Shown here: piece after piece, positions 11,701 through 25,471 of the stretch
Position numbering within the stretch: the stretch's first letter is position 1
How the letters are laid out: each line of letters starts with the position of its first letter
NCBI GenBank assembly: GCA_035772785.1
Contig: JAOCPU010000022.1
Coordinates: 186,001 to 250,000, forward strand
Length of the DNA: 64,000 nt
Source: Phlebiopsis flavidoalba
Taxonomy: Eukaryota > Basidiomycota > Agaricomycetes > Polyporales > Phanerochaetaceae
Reading direction: 5' to 3'
Translations under genes and position numbers: made by a program
Notes under the pieces: generated by a model
Told to the model about the DNA's origin: nothing
Databases searched by the model: none
The model's input: the letters and a program-made list of their open reading frames with translations, nothing else

Positions 11701-12619
11701 CATCATATAGCGAGCTGATACTTACTCTTAGCACGGTGGTTACGCAGCTCTATGGTCTGTGGCTCGACGAAGGACCGTGTGCAGATTCATTAATACGCTC
11801 GTTCCCCCACTAGCACATAACACCGGCATCCGCGGGTCAGTACATTTGCAAAGTGTGGGGGCGTTTATTTGCTTCCCCGTATACGGGATACTATGCAACA
11901 GTATCGCACAGCTGCTGGACCGCTGGAATGGTGAGCATTCCAATGAGAGGCTGCACTCGGTATGAGTGTATCATGGTCAGCACGTGTGCGAGCAGTTGGA
12001 GTCTATATACGCGCCTTCACACAGTCGTTGTATGAAAATAGGTGAGCATCACAAAGCTAGCCTTTGACGAGGTTAGTATCGCAATAAAGTAGTGCAAGTG
12101 TGAACCAGAAGCATACCTCGTGTGGGCGGCTTCATACAGCTATATCTGTGATTGTTCGCAGGCTCCTGTGTTAAACGGAGAGAAGCAGGCAGCACATGGT
12201 GTACGTTACTCCCCTACTTTGATGGAGGTCTGCGCATAATATAAGAGCTCGCACACTGTCTCACGGGCTAGCCTACAGCCGTCTTGACGCGCGTTGCATG
12301 TATAAGATAAAGGGTAAACCATTGAATGCGATGGACGACGAAGTACAGAACAAACCTTGTAATTACGGCTACGCGCGTGCGGGCCTGCGATGCGATGCGA
12401 TGCGGACTGGCGTGGCGTGGGATCGGCGAGATGGTGAGAATACATAATGAGGAATGTGCGATCTATGCGGCTGGGACGTGAGCTATCCAATTTCCAAAAC
12501 ACGATGCGATGCGGAACAACCAAGAATTCAGAGAGCGGGCACTGGTGCATATCCAGCTGCCCCGTTATCAGAAGACGACGAAGCCCTGTCGGATATCGAT
12601 GAGTTGCGGACGGACCAGC
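11701..12619. other. Intergenic, no supported gene
   Basis: ORFs here on both strands look random. A short GATGC microsatellite lies at about 12386-12402. The 147-codon minus ORF at 12206-12649 overlaps the tail of the SDR gene in another frame. Confidence 0.4.
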
Positions 12620-13596
12620 CGAAGCGTGAGAGACGTACCCCGTTGACACCTATGGTCTGTCCATTGACCCACCCTGCCTCCTTACTCGCAAGGAACGCGA
12701 CGACGAGCTGACCTCCTCGGGTCCCCCTGGTATACGCCTGCTGCCGGGTTTCATACTCGCGATCTCACTGCGATCGTCTTTCGTGGGTGACTTGCCCGCG
12801 CGGAAAGAGCGGGGTGTCGGACGGGGACCGTGTCGCGACCGCGTTGAACGGTTGATGGCCCGCGTGCGCCGAGATCTTTCGCGAGGACAAGCACGAGGTT
12901 GCTCGAGCCAACTGCAGCCCTTGGACATGACGTATAGGTAGGCCCATGGGGGGAGAGAGGAGAATGCTTCGAGGCCGCGCGTCGAGCGCCGTCGAAAATA
13001 AAACAATTGAAGAATGGACGCGTGCTGCCCGAGGGGGGATATCGCTGTGCACCGCGACCACCTTGCACGACGAGTGAGCGCGACCTTCTTTCATGACTCT
13101 TCTCCGCCGACTGCAACCATGAACACACGGGCCCTTGACAGTTCGTCGACACATGCTCTATACGAACTCCTCCTCTATACAGCTCCTCAAATGGGCCGGT
13201 GATCCCATCACGCGCGCATTGAGTACGAGAATGTCCGAGCGGGTCCGGCAATCTTTTCGCGTGACTGTTCATCGAGCAAGACCCGCCCGCCATTGACCGT
13301 CGACTGACTAAGTCCCGCTACGAGGGGCGTATGTTCGCGTGCGGCCCCGCCCGCACGCAAGCATTGATCGCGTGGAGCAGTGCGCTCCAGCCTCCGCCGT
13401 CGTCCGTGTGGTAGTTCACGATGACATCCGCGACCGTCCCGCGGCGAGGCGTGCCGCGATCGACGCGCCAATGGAGCGCGAGGTAAAGCCCGTCACGAGC
13501 GCGACCTTGCCCGCGAGTGGTCGAGGGTGGAGCCCTGTCGATGTCCGGCGGCGGGGTGCATGGGTGGCGGGGAGGTGCGGGTGTAGAGATGGGCAT
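12620..13596 (-). pseudogene. Short-chain dehydrogenase/reductase, frameshifted
   Basis: SDR enzymes are NAD(P)-dependent oxidoreductases of about 250-280 residues, and this locus spans about that length. Reading from the ATG at 13596 (MPISTPAPP), the motifs occur in order across shifting frames: ALVTG..SRSIGA (Rossmann glycine motif, about 13.5 kb); ADVIVNYHTDD (about 13.43 kb); STVNGGRVLLDE and ILVLNAG-type text (13.28-13.22 kb); NVKGP (about 13.13 kb); the catalytic YVMSKG (Tyr-x3-Lys, about 12.93 kb); VLAKDLGARG (about 12.88 kb); DTPLF (about 12.81 kb); and PEEVSS followed by AGWVNGQTI (about 12.66 kb). All family landmarks are present but at least six indels separate them. The substrate cannot be told; closest in style to fungal 3-oxoacyl-ACP-reductase-like SDRs. 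It could be a true pseudogene or sequencing noise. Confidence 0.8.
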
Positions 13597-16538
13597 GGAG
13601 AGAGGGATCTGCGTGCCAGACGGTGAGTATGTATTATAGTCAGTATGCAGCGCGGGTGCGCGGAGTGCCACGATGCGCCCTGGGCGGACTATTATGTGGG
13701 GCTGGCCTGATGTCGCCCTCCGCGTTGCCCGGTCACGCAAGCTCGGCCGGTGGCAGCCATTGGCTATACAACCCTCCCGCTACGGACGCAGCATGTAGCC
13801 CTTTAGGCAGAGTTTGAATAGAAGATCGTGGCCAGGAACCGCCGGCACTGCTTGGGGAAATGCGATCCGGTCCTGCCTACTTGGGGAATACCCACATCAG
13901 GTCCCTCCGTCGCGTGCATTTCACTACGCAATCATTATCGTGAATACGAAGGAAGGAGCGCGGAACGCCGGGACCGCGGTGCTTGATTGCCACCATTTCA
14001 TTCCGCAGAGTGAAAGCCGGTGCGCAGCACATAAATACTGCTCGAGTGTTACATTCACACGACACAAAAACACCATACAACGCACGTCTAGGTAGGACAC
14101 GGGGCTCATAGGGAGTAGAAGTACGCACACAGTAGTAGTACTAACTCCACGGCCCTCCGCCGCCTCAACCCGCAAACGGAGCCGCACGCTGCTTTCCCTT
14201 GCCCTCAAGCGCGTGTACACCATCTCCGGCGTATCAGCTCGACCCCCCCCCCTTGCGCCTCAAGTCTGCGTTGCGCGCGCATTCTACGCGATCTGCGCCG
14301 CATAATCACAATTTCCAAAAAAAAGGTCACGCGGGTCGTCGAGCTCACTTGCCCCATACGGACAACGTGGCCGAGTCCTGTTTCCAGCTGCGTGTGTAGC
14401 AGAGTCGAGGCGCATCTTCCCATGTCGAGCGTACAAGCCCGCGCCCAAAGCGTGGCCCGGTTACAAAACAACGGGTCGTTCTGTGAGCGGTGTCCATGGG
14501 ATGTGTTCAAGTGTGTCCTCTTCGGTCTTCTCGCTGTTTGCGAGCCTGAGAGAAGAGTCAGCGGGTGGTCTGTGGTGCGCCGACGAAGATGGGCGCACCT
14601 TCGTGTTCCTTCATGAGGTCCCAGACACTGCTGAAATCGCGAACCGACGACGAATAGTGTGGTCAGGAAAAACCGCGATAAGCAACGGATGTCCAACAAC
14701 GAGCAGGGGTACTGGGATCCATGGCGGGCTCACAAGAACGACCTCTGGGTAATCTCACCATACCCTACGGTGGTAATTGCTGCAGACGTAATGTGTCAGC
14801 GCGGGGGGACGACAACGCGCCGCCAAAGCTTACTGACTGACTAAAACAAACCTAGGCCGGGAGGTTCAGTGGGTCATCGGAAATAAATTGTAGGACACAT
14901 ACAAACGAGGCTGCTGGAATCGACTACATGGCGGTCAGAATCTGAGACAGAAGATACATGGAAGAATACAGCAAAGGAGATGGATCTCCGTCAGAGCTCA
15001 TAAATATGCCCAGGGTTTGTCCCAGGTGCAGCCCGTTCGGCAAAAGTACCTTCACGCCATACACGTCAGTAAAGAGAAATGCTGAAGACCTTGGATTCGA
15101 GACTCACAACAGGTGCTGAAAACGACGAGAACCATGACTACGAAGAACGCGTGAGCGCGAGAAGAGCGTGCTCGGATCTTCGGAACGAAATGTACATAAC
15201 TTCTATAGTTCTGCACGCATAGGATTTTGCGTCAGATGAGAGATGACGAGAAAGTACATCGTAAAAGCGCTGTAACTCACAGCAACAATATTATTATTTT
15301 ATACCGGAACGGCCTGAAATAACGCGCAGGCAGGCGGAAAACTGTGCGGACGATCGTGATAGAAAACGTCGACGCATGAATCAGGCATGATTATGCCGCG
15401 CTCGCTTGCATAGGCTTACAGTGTCTTGTCCGAGTGCCACATTTCTAGATAGATGTAGTATTAGTACCGAGCAGAATCATAATGCAAAAGAAACGCTGCA
15501 CAGCGCGTGAGCGGGCGCCAGCATCGGACGGGGCGGTACGAACATATCCGCCCATATCATTTCACTCGTCCATGTATTCGAGTGGTGCCACGGACCCTCG
15601 CGATATATTCCACCGCTGAACAGCGCGCGGGAGGCTCGTCTCCAAGCCCGAACCACACGCTGCCCGAGATAGCATGCGAGGACGGGATCGTCTCAAGGAC
15701 CGTCAGCCGTCGCAGAAACAACGATGAGCGACGTCGCGGCGACGTGCACGAGAAAAACGCAGCTTGCGAGGACGTCGGGTGCTCGAGAAGCAGGTACAGC
15801 TCGCGCTTCCACTTTGGGTGTATAAGATCCTTGGGCTTCCTCGGTCACACTTTCGAGCGAGAGGATGTGCGGGAGCGGGGGTCGTTACGTGGCGAGGCCG
15901 CGCGGCTACCTCATGTCGCGAGGGGCCGCTCCGTGTGAGGGGAATTGTGTCGTTCATGGCTAAGGCGGCGGGCGGCGGAGGTGCATACGAGGATGTAAGT
16001 ACGTTTCTTGAAGCTTGTGTCGGCAGGCGCGAAGGAGTTTCGACTTAACTTCGACCATTTTGGGCTGATAACACATATATTAAGTTATTATTGCGTGCTT
16101 ACTGACACATAAACTCTTGATAACTCTCGCTGCTTCTCCCATGGCTCCTAGTCTTTGTCTCGACTGTGGCACTCTCATTTCTTGGTCTCAAACACTACCT
16201 TCACCTCCTAGAACGTTCGCTTCGTCTGACTCTCAACGGCCAACCAACATTGTCTGCGGCACAGAAACTTTGACTTGTACTGCGGCAAAGTGAATGAAGT
16301 GCTTCTTGTTCGGCGACCAGCGTGTGTGTACTTTGTGTGGGTCTATTCACCTGATCGACGGCGCAGTAGAGCCCAATCTTCCCCATCCTACAACCGAGCG
16401 GCTCTTGTGGCCATACTTGAACCCCTCTGTCCTCCCAGGACCCCCTCTGACCCTTTCCCCCATCTCGCCACACATCCTACCGAGCCACAGACGTAAGTAC
16501 CCCCTCGAAGCTGGCTATATGCGGGTCTAACAGCGCAG
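13597..16538. other. About 2.9 kb without a supported gene
   Basis: Several ORFs of 60-165 codons overlap on both strands (for example 14205-14699 minus, 14483-14752 plus, 15507-16048 plus) but none carries a recognised motif. The stretch 16141-16497 on the plus strand is open in relay and ends near a GTAAGT at about 16494 with an AG about 50 bases on. It could be a 5' exon or leader of the Dicer gene. Confidence 0.35.
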
Positions 16539-19500
16539 GTGACACAGTATACTCGCCATATGGCCAACGACGGCGTCGACATCTCGCCACCGACGACAAT
16601 CGCGACGCGTCGTGGCTACCAACATGTGGAGCTGCTCGAAGAGAGCCTCCGTCGCAACATCGTCATAGCACTCGACACCGGATCAGGGCAAGACACACAT
16701 TGCGATGCTCCGATGAAGCACGAAGTCGAGCGCAACGCGAGCAAGGTGAGTGCCATTTTTTACGGCCGCTTCGCTCTGGCGCGCCCCCGCCGACGCCCGC
16801 CCCACCAGGTTCTGTTGGTTCCTTGCGCCGACAGTGACGCTCATCGAGCAGCAGCGCGACGTTATCGCTGCGTCCCGTTCCTGTGCCCGTAGGTCTCATT
16901 CTCGGGCGCCTCAGCTCCCGACCAGTGGAAGGAACGCCAAGCTGTGGAAGAACATACTCGAAAAGTATCGTGTCAGGTCTCGACGCCCGCAGATCCTCCT
17001 TGATGCACTCCGCGCGAACGGTTACATCGCACTTGGCAAGCATATTTCCTTGCGCGGTGTTCGCGACGAGGCGCATCATGCGATGTCGAAGCATCCGTAC
17101 AATGAGATCATGAAGGGCTTCTACCATCACCTCCCGCCGCGTGAGGGGCGGTCGCCCAATGACGACGTGCGCCCTTTTATACTCGGGTACCTCACTGAGC
17201 CAGTCCCATATACGGCGGAAACATTAGCAAAGCATTTCGGTAGGTCTTATTATTCAGTACAGCTGCTCCATGCTGATACGCCGTTTAAGGGGAGATTGAA
17301 ACAAATCTAGACTGCGTCATTCGCTCTTCGCGACTCAATAGGGAAGAGCTTGCCACCTACGTTCTATCGCCCAACGTTCCGCTATGTGACTCTAACCAAT
17401 CATTGGTCGAGGCTGCGCCATCGCGCATGCTATGCCAGCCTCAAAGCCGTGACATGAGAGCATATGACCTCGAGAACGACCCCTACGTGCTTGTATCTGC
17501 GCCGCCAGCTTGGCCAGTGCTGCCAGCTGGAGAGGCAGCCGCAATCGCGTATACCAGAAGTGTTGTCGTAAGACGCTCCACAAGGCTTCGGACACGTTTT
17601 CACACACAAGGCCTGCGCGACTTTGCGCGCACGGCGGAGGACCTCTGCGCGGGGAACTCTCGGTAACCGTGGGCGGCGGATTGGTACATCGCGAGCATCC
17701 TCGAGCTCGCGCGGTCTGCGGGCGCGGGCGTGCACCACGGGCGTCATAGGCGTCGGTGGCAGGACCGCGAGAAGCGGTACCTGCTCGACACCATCGCGCG
17801 CGTGCAGGTGCACCCGGTCCTCTTACGACCCGGCAGACATCCGCGCGGGCGTTTCGGACAAGGTGCTCGAGTTTCCCTGCAGTCGCTTGGCCGCCAGCCG
17901 ATGAGCGCTAGGCGTCGCTACACAGGAGGAACGCGCGCGTTCAGTCTGTCATCCGTCGTCTTCGTCACAAGGGCGACGGCGGGAACGGCCGTGCTCACGC
18001 TCGCGAAGATCATCTCCTGTCTCCCCGACATGCGCGAGCGCTTCCATGGTCGGGTGGCCTCCTTGGGCAGTCGCAGAGCTTCAAGCGACACGCGTTCCTC
18101 GATATTCTCGCGCGCGCGCTCCTCAGAGAAGACGCGAGCGAGGTGCTCCGCGACTTCTCGCGCAGACGAGAAGAACGTACTCGTTGCGACCGCCGTTGCG
18201 GAGGAGGGCCTCGACATTCAAGCGTGTGGCACCGTCATCCGCTTCAAACCCGCCTGAAAACATGGTCGCGCGTGGGCGCAAAGCCGTGGTCGTAAGTGCG
18301 CGGAAGCGCCGTAGCGCGTTTGTTGTCATGCTCGGTAATGACCCCCGACGCGGCAGACAAGCTTCAACAGTGGCATGAACTTCGAAGCAGGAGATGATCA
18401 GGTCGCTGTACACAGGACCCGAATCGCGAGTCAGAGCCGGCTGAGGACCACAGACTTCTGGAGGACGAGGAGCCTCTCGTGGTTGTGCACCCCGAGACCA
18501 AGTTCGTCTTCTCATCGTTATGTTCGCTCGAAAACTCACGCGAAATAGGGCAACATTCACACTGGACTCGGCGCTGAGCCATCGAGCCACTTCTGCGCCA
18601 TACTCAGTTCGTACGTCGCCACCCGTGCCAGTGCCATATTCGACCTCGATCCGCCCCGAGTACGACCTCGGCTGGCACTCGGACGTCCCACGCGGCGCCA
18701 CGCCAAGCCGTATCAAGGTCCATGAGGGCGCGACCGTCACACTACCACGCCACGCGTACCCGGCGAGTACGTCTTCCCTTTTCTTCACATAGCCATAGCG
18801 CCACACACGCTCATGCCTTTGTAGACGCCGATATACGACGCATTCATGCGTGTAAATGTTACGGCACGAAACGCTCTGCGCGAAATCACGCCGCGTTCTT
18901 CATGTACTCAACTCGCTGATGCACGGTGGGCTGCTGAAGCGAAGCACCTGCTGCCCCAAGACGAGCGTCATCAACCCGGCACGACGATGGTGCGGTGAAG
19001 CTGCTTCTTCAAGAGGTCGAGAAGCGGCGCGCCGGCCTTGCGAATACGTCCGTGCAGTACGATAACACCCCATGGGAGACCACCGCAGCGGCCTCGAAGA
19101 ATGGTTCTACCACGAGTCGCGATACAAGGTCTTCCACGGCTGTTTATGTTTACGAGGCAGCGACTGCAGCTGCTCGCGGAGGACGAAATGCCGACGCTAT
19201 ATGTTCCCGGCCAAGGCAAGCTTTCTGTCGACATCCGCTCGCTCGGAGAGGAAGTCGAGGACACGGGCGTGCTCGCCGCTGCGAAGGCGTACACGCGGAG
19301 AATGTTCATGACGCTCCATGAGAAGCGCATGCCGGCTGACGACCTCGACCTCTGCTATCTCTTCCTGCCTATGGAGGAGAGCGAGGACGAGGCGGCGTGG
19401 CGCGAACGCCGGCAGTGGCAGGAGGGTCGTCTGGCCAAGGAGCCAATCACACGCGCAGAAGGCCCGACGCGCGCTAATGCTGAGGCGCTCGGGAAGCAAT

Positions 19501-21519
19501 TCGCATATCCGCTCAGCATCGCCCTCGTACGCCAGAATGACAAGTTTGACAAGGGTGCTGCGCTTCGTCGGGTGGCACGACGGACCCGCTGAACTCAGAT
19601 GAAGAAGAAGATTTTCGCGAGCGGTATCCGGATGAGGACATCGCGTACCCGCTGCTTGTCGTGCAAGCGTTTCCGCGCCGCGCGAACTTCCTCGCGCCGC
19701 TAGATTCGGCTGACGCAGGGGCCGCGGACGTGTATCCGTTCATCCTACATCCGAAGTGCGCGACAATTGAGCTCGTGGGCCTCGACGACGCGCACTACGC
19801 GTTCCTCTTGCCCTCGGTCCTGCGCTACGTCTCCATCGCATCCACCGTCCACACCATGCGCTCCACGCTCTTCGCTTCCTCCCCCAATCTCGCGTCTATC
19901 CCATTCACCCTACTGCGCACCGCGCTCACGGCGCCCGCCTCGCAAGAGCCCGAGAACTACCAGCGGCTCGAGACGCTCGGCGACACGGTACTCAAGTTCA
20001 TCGTGAGCAGCCTGCTGCATGCGCAGTACCCGCTCTGGCCGGAAGGATACCTCGCGCGGCGCAAGGACCATGCGGTAAACAACAATCGTCTTGCGATAGA
20101 GGCGATTCGCATGGGCCTTGAGAAGTGGATTGTGCGCGATCGCTTTGTGCCTAGGAAGTGGAGGCCGCGTTGTGTCGGTGACAATGTGGTCTCCCTGGCG
20201 CTGCAGGAGAAGGAGTCTCAGAAGGATGCACAGGTGTCCGCTGACGATCAAGAAGGCGACTTGATACCAGCACCCGCGGAAGACAGCCACGAAGCAATGG
20301 TCGATAACTCGGGAGATGGGACCGCCCAAGCTGCGACTAAGGAGGCCAGAGCCACTGAGCCAGATGAGAAGAAGAAAGACAAGAAAAAGAAGAAACAGAC
20401 GGAGCAACTATCAACGAAAATGCTTGCTGACGTCGTCGAGTCGCTCATCGGCGCGGCATACGAGCATGGTGGATTTGATCTGGCCGTGGAGTGCGCCCAA
20501 CTGTTCGAGCTCAAAATCGAAAACTGGATCAAGGTCCCGGCATGTGTCGAGAAGTCTCTAGGCCATGTCTCCGACTTGACCGATACGCCTCGAGAACTCG
20601 AGCTTGTCGAGGGCATGCTTGGCTACAAGTTCATCCGCCGAACACTACTTGTCGAGGCTCTCACGCATGCGACATACACTGGCGACCTCGAGACACAGTC
20701 TTACGAGCGACTCGAGTTCCTCGGCGATGCTGTCCTGGACATGGTCGTCACCGACTTCCTCTACCACGCCCCAGGCAGAAATTACTCACCGGGGCACATG
20801 CACATCCGCAAGGAGTCGATGGTCAACTCGCATTTACTCGCGTTCGTGTGCATGAACACGTTCGTCGACATCGACGCTACAATGCCCGCGTGGAATAGCC
20901 AAGACGGAATCGTGCTCACCACGGACACACAGCGCATCCACCTCTACCGCTGCTTGCTGCACTCGAGCCCGCGCGTACTCGAGGACCTCAACGTCTCATT
21001 CTCTCGCTGGGAGAAGAGCGGCGCCGCGATCACACAGGCACTCGCGCATGACCGCATCTATCCCTGGGCCGCGCTCACGAGCCTGCAGGCGCCCAAGTTC
21101 ATCAGTGACATGCTCGAGAGCGTGCTCGGCGCGGTGTTCCTCGACACCCACGGGAACCTCGATACGGTGCGCACGGTGCTTGGACGGCTCGGCGTCATGC
21201 AGATCATGCAGCGCATCGTGTGGAGGACGACATGGATGTTCTGCATCCTGTCTCGCGCCTCGCGATCTGGGCGGCGAAGAGTCAGAAGAAGTGGGAGATC
21301 AAGAGCGAGCGGCTCGACGGGGACGTCAGCTGTGCTGTGCTCATCGATGGTGAGGAAGTCTTCCGTGCGACGGAACCGTTCCGTGGGAAGATGTCGCAGA
21401 ATGAAGTCCGGTTCGCTGCAGCAGAAGGCGCGATCCGCAAGCTACATGTCATAGAAGAGGAGACCTCTGAAGATGTGGACGATGTTGAGTGGGGAGACGT
21501 GCCCGATTATGATTGGTGA
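16539..21519 (+). CDS. DCL: Dicer-like ribonuclease III
   Basis: Dicers cut double-stranded RNA into small RNAs for silencing. The full architecture is visible in order. Helicase: RRNIVIALDTGSG with the GKT of motif I split by one extra G near 16686; LAPTVTLIEQQRDVI; DEAHH at 17065-17079. Helicase C: VLVATAVAEEGLDIQ (18180-18225). Dimerisation-like region about 18.5-18.75 kb; platform/PAZ-like region about 19.0-19.7 kb. RNase IIIa: YQRLETLGDTVLKF (19958-19999) and DVVESLIGA. RNase IIIb: YERLEFLGDAVLDMVV (about 20704-20751) and DMLESVLGAVFLD. C-terminal dsRBD-like tail to the TGA at 21517. Both RNase III domains keep the acidic Glu-x3-Asp residues. A Lys-rich linker (about 20366-20400) sits inside the first RNase III region. 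The 19661-21225 part is one clean frame; a two-base insertion near 21224 shifts the tail, and the helicase half has many shifts. The start is uncertain: 16539 or 16560, or an upstream exon. Confidence 0.94.
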
Positions 21520-24500
21520 ACCTCCACGAATTGCTCAGCACATCTCATCTCGATCCCAAATTTAAGTCGTCGTTTTTTGTCGAGAATTAACACGGTGGGA
21601 ATCATCAGCTGTCTTCACTACACAATGTTGGTGCTATAGCCTTTTCTATCTCTCGGAGGCAACGGACACTGGTTTATAAGCCAATGGTACAAGTAAGTCG
21701 ATATTCATGGCATATTAGGTGTGCTCGTCCTGAGGGCATGCTCTCACTGCGGCAATTGATATCTATCTAGGATAAAAGATGTGCAGATGAACTCAGATTA
21801 AGCTGAAGAAAACTCTAGTGTGAGTGCGGTCTAGTCCTATCCAGAATTGAATCGTTAGAAACTTTCTCATGATGCGTCTTCGAATCAACGCCACACACCT
21901 TGCGGTGTCTATACGACCGGCAGATAGAAAAATCAGCATGAGCCTCACAGTTGACACAATCAACTCAACCTTACCTCGCACTCAACCAACCATAACAGGT
22001 TCTGCGGTTCTGTCCATATCATTTCCTGATTAGTGTGTTGTGTGCGGCGGCCCATTGAGCATCTATCGAACCGATGGAGTCACTTGGGGACTGAGTGTGG
22101 TATATAATAATGAAGATGGACGAACTGGTCTCACGATCCTGCCCCCGCCAATGACTTCAACCCTCAGTTCTCAGGAGTACTATTCAGCGCTGAATTATGC
22201 GTACGGTTGTTTGTCTTATTCAGCCCAATGAGTCAGCATATCTGACTCTCCTATTCACTCTTTTGTAGCCAAAAATCTTCCTGGTACAGCGCCGCCTTAT
22301 TCGGTGCGTAATATATCATCCTGCTGGCTGCTTTCTGTGCCTATATATAAACACTGTGCATAGCACTGGTCGCTTATGAGTATCTCACAACTCTACCGCG
22401 AGAAATAGAAATGTACACCACTAACTTTAAGTTTACTGCCGCATCCATGCTCTTCATTGTATCACGATATGTTGTCATCGCTATCGCTGTCAACTTGACT
22501 CTGAGCCCAGACTCGCTTGCAGTGCGCATATTCATAACTCTAACAGTGCTAATATGAACTATTGATTGATAGAGGTCGCGTCACCACAAGTGGTGATAAG
22601 CAACGTTCGTCAATGTCGTACTGAGTTCTATCCAGATCGTGAACATAAACCATACTAGTTTCCGATGTGTGCTTTCTTATCGGATCTGTGTCAATTGCGT
22701 GTATGTAAACTTGACTTCCGTTTGCTACGAGGCTCACCAAGAAATTTCTATTTAAGCTTTTCGACGCTGCGGGTTTTCGCTCTTACGCGCCATATTGCAC
22801 GAATCTATCACAACTTTAGCCATTTCTTTAATTCCAATTGCGACAAAATATCGTGAGTTGTTCGAATAGCTTCCCTAATCTCCCGTTTTGTAGGCACTCA
22901 TCAAAAGTCTTCATCCTTAGTCTTAATGATTCTCAACAAAGTTGTTTTTCGCTCGAAAACTTTGGAGAAATGTGCCTTCTAAGCTTGACATTTCCGGCAA
23001 AGAGATAATCTGTATGTAGAATTCGTACCGCTTTCTCCATGCACCGAGTACTAAGCCACAGAAAGTTGTGAGTAACTATACCAGGGCGTTAAAGTACAAA
23101 CTTCAGCATATATGACTTTATATGTGCAGTTCTCTATATAACTCGCGGAGCCGCCAGTACTAGGAGATATCATTGTTCTTGTAGTGACTCTGTCAAAACT
23201 CGTCCCGCAGATCAGGCTAGCCAGGAAGTTGTGGCTCATCTCTACCATTGTCGACCAAAACATTATCACACGCGACGGTAAGTTTTTTACAACAAGGGTC
23301 CCACAAAACGTGCTACGACCTCAATACGACCTAGGAAGCGGGTTCTATTTTTTGTGAGTACTGGTGGCTTTGACATTCATCGATGTCCGACTCAGTGGAA
23401 CATGACCTTGTAGGTTGCTGCTTTTCCTCAATATAGCCGAGATGATTCTCTTATCGGCTCTACCGGTAGGGTGTTATCACCCTTTCGCATGTGAATGCTA
23501 GTGACCCATTCCGTACAGACTATCATACTCCCCGCTTTCCACTTGCTCGTGATAATGGTAAGCTTCAATTGGAGGAGTGACACGCAATTCAATCTTTTCA
23601 TGCACAAATGACAATGCGCAACTAGACCCCAGTTCTTGATATGTCGGTTCATGATGAATCTTAAAAACCCGGCTCGTCAGACCAACCCAGACCCTCAACG
23701 TTCTGTTTCAACAAACCAGCATCAAGAGTCTAGTTCAATCGCGTGTCTTGTGTGGAACAAATGAGCCCAAGATCTCTCGGATGACTCCAATCACTCAACC
23801 AGGCATGGAAGCGGGGGCCGAGGAAGTGACATCGCTGACCACAAACAACATGGGTCTCCCAACGATTACTCTACTGCACGCTGAGAATGGGCTGTCTTTG
23901 GGAGCAAATAATGCCTATTAAGGTCGCCTTTTGATTCATGAAGTGCGTTCAAATATGGCGTTCGTGCCATGAGACAAGACTGATCACGATTCATCTAGGG
24001 AGAATCCTCAAACCATGTGATTCAAGCTATTTAATCCTCTTTTGACTGTTTTAGTCTTCTTTTTTTTTTCGGCAAATGCTGCTGATGGCAGCGCCAGCAA
24101 CCAATATGTCACGAAGTTGTTCTCCGTATGATTGTATTCAAATGTCTTTGCTATGTACCTCTCAGGGATGTGTATTTTGGAATGCGCTATCAAACATACC
24201 ATTTTTTTAACCCGCGGCGCTCAACACTCGTACATAGTCGTCCGATCTGCTAGCTGCGCTCTATAATCCCTCTCGTCATCCTGCAGCCTAAGAGCGTCGA
24301 GTTACATGCCACAGGTCCGAGGGAGCATTATGGATCAAAGGGGAAGTTGACGTCTAGGAAAGAGCAAGCTTCGCTATCGAGACTTTCGCGACCACTCATC
24401 AGAGTTGTGCGTCGACAAGGAGGCACTGGGTTCATGTGTTGACTGGTAAGTGGTGGGTGGCTGAATGGCGGAAACTCGACGGGGACGGTGTGCGTTTCGG

Positions 24501-24579
24501 GTAATTCGGAACAGACATGCTCTATCTCGCTACAATCTGACGGTGTATCCGTCTGGGACCATGATGACGGCGCTTTCGC
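21520..24579. other. 3-kb gene-poor, AT-richer interval
   Basis: No ORF exceeds 80 codons and none shows a motif. No LTR, tRNA or terminal repeat was seen by eye. It may be a decayed transposon or plain intergenic DNA. Confidence 0.45.
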
Positions 24580-25471
24580 TTAGGAGGCGGAACTCTTCTT
24601 TGGGTCTCTAGTAACGCTTGCGTGAGTCACAATCATCTTCCCATGACTGTCGAAGCGGTCTTTGCCCACAGTCAGAAGCGTCCCCGTGGTGACGTCCTGC
24701 ATCTTGGGAAGTGCGTGAGTCCGAAGGGCGGGCCCCACGACCGTACGTCTGTTGCTGCACGAGTCGCGACAGCCTCGCCAATTCTAACTGGTCGAAGGTT
24801 CCGGGAAGCGAGTCCACCGCATTGCGTCGGGATGGAGGTGTGTAGGTGCGGATTTTCACGTGCATCATGCCAGTCGTCCTTGTGGCGGCTTGGTACGCGT
24901 GGTACGGGTGGCGCATCGCCGGCCACCACGAATTGGCGCTTCTTCCGTATCCCCCTGAGCGGAGAGAAACGCCATGAAGACGAGGGTGTAAATGCCGAGG
25001 CTCGACTTCAGTGGCGGTGTCGGCGCAGCTTCGCTGAGGGTCGATAAGTCAAGAGACGCGGGCCGCGGGCGCTGGACAGTGGCCAGCGACCGGGCCTGTT
25101 GCTGTTGGAGGCTCTGCGTGCTAGGCATGTGCCGCGCGGACTTGGGTGGAGGAGTAGGTGGTGCTGCATCCTGATCCTGCTTCCATATCGTGAGCACCCG
25201 TGGCAGGGGTTTGCTGAAGCGGGAGCGAGGCTTCTTTCTTTCGGGTGTGGCACTGTCGCAGTAGTTGGGCCCTTCATCCAAGCGTGCGGCAGGGCCTTCC
25301 GTACTGCTGTGGGGGGCCAGGCCTTGTAGAGTACGCAGCCAGTTGGCCCGAGCGCAGTCCTGGGAGCAAAAGACCTCTTGGCTTGGAGTTGGAGAGAATA
25401 TACGCTCGCAGATGCACTGACGGGACCCTATAGAAGAGTAGTCAAGGTGTTGGCATAGGGTACGAGGCCAT
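24580..25471 (-). CDS. Hypothetical protein with an N-terminal Cys-rich motif
   Basis: Not assigned to a characterised family. Reading from the ATG at 25471 (MASYPMPT, then one shift), the protein has a Cys-rich segment, SRQCICERIF and then VFCSQDCARANWL, giving C-x-C and C-x3-C pairs that could bind zinc. A basic, Pro/Gln-rich linker follows (KPRSRFSKPLPRVLTIW, PPTPPPKSARHMP, QSLQQQQARS), and then a C-terminal part ending DSHGKMIVTHASVTRDPKKS with a stop at 24580-24582. I recall similar Cys-rich starts in Agaricomycete hypothetical proteins, but that is recollection only. At least one frame change or short intron lies between about 24.70 and 24.99 kb. Confidence 0.45.

Noticed and set aside
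12206..12649. 147-codon minus-strand ORF
   Set aside because: No motif, and its end overlaps the SDR C-terminal region in a different frame; most likely chance.
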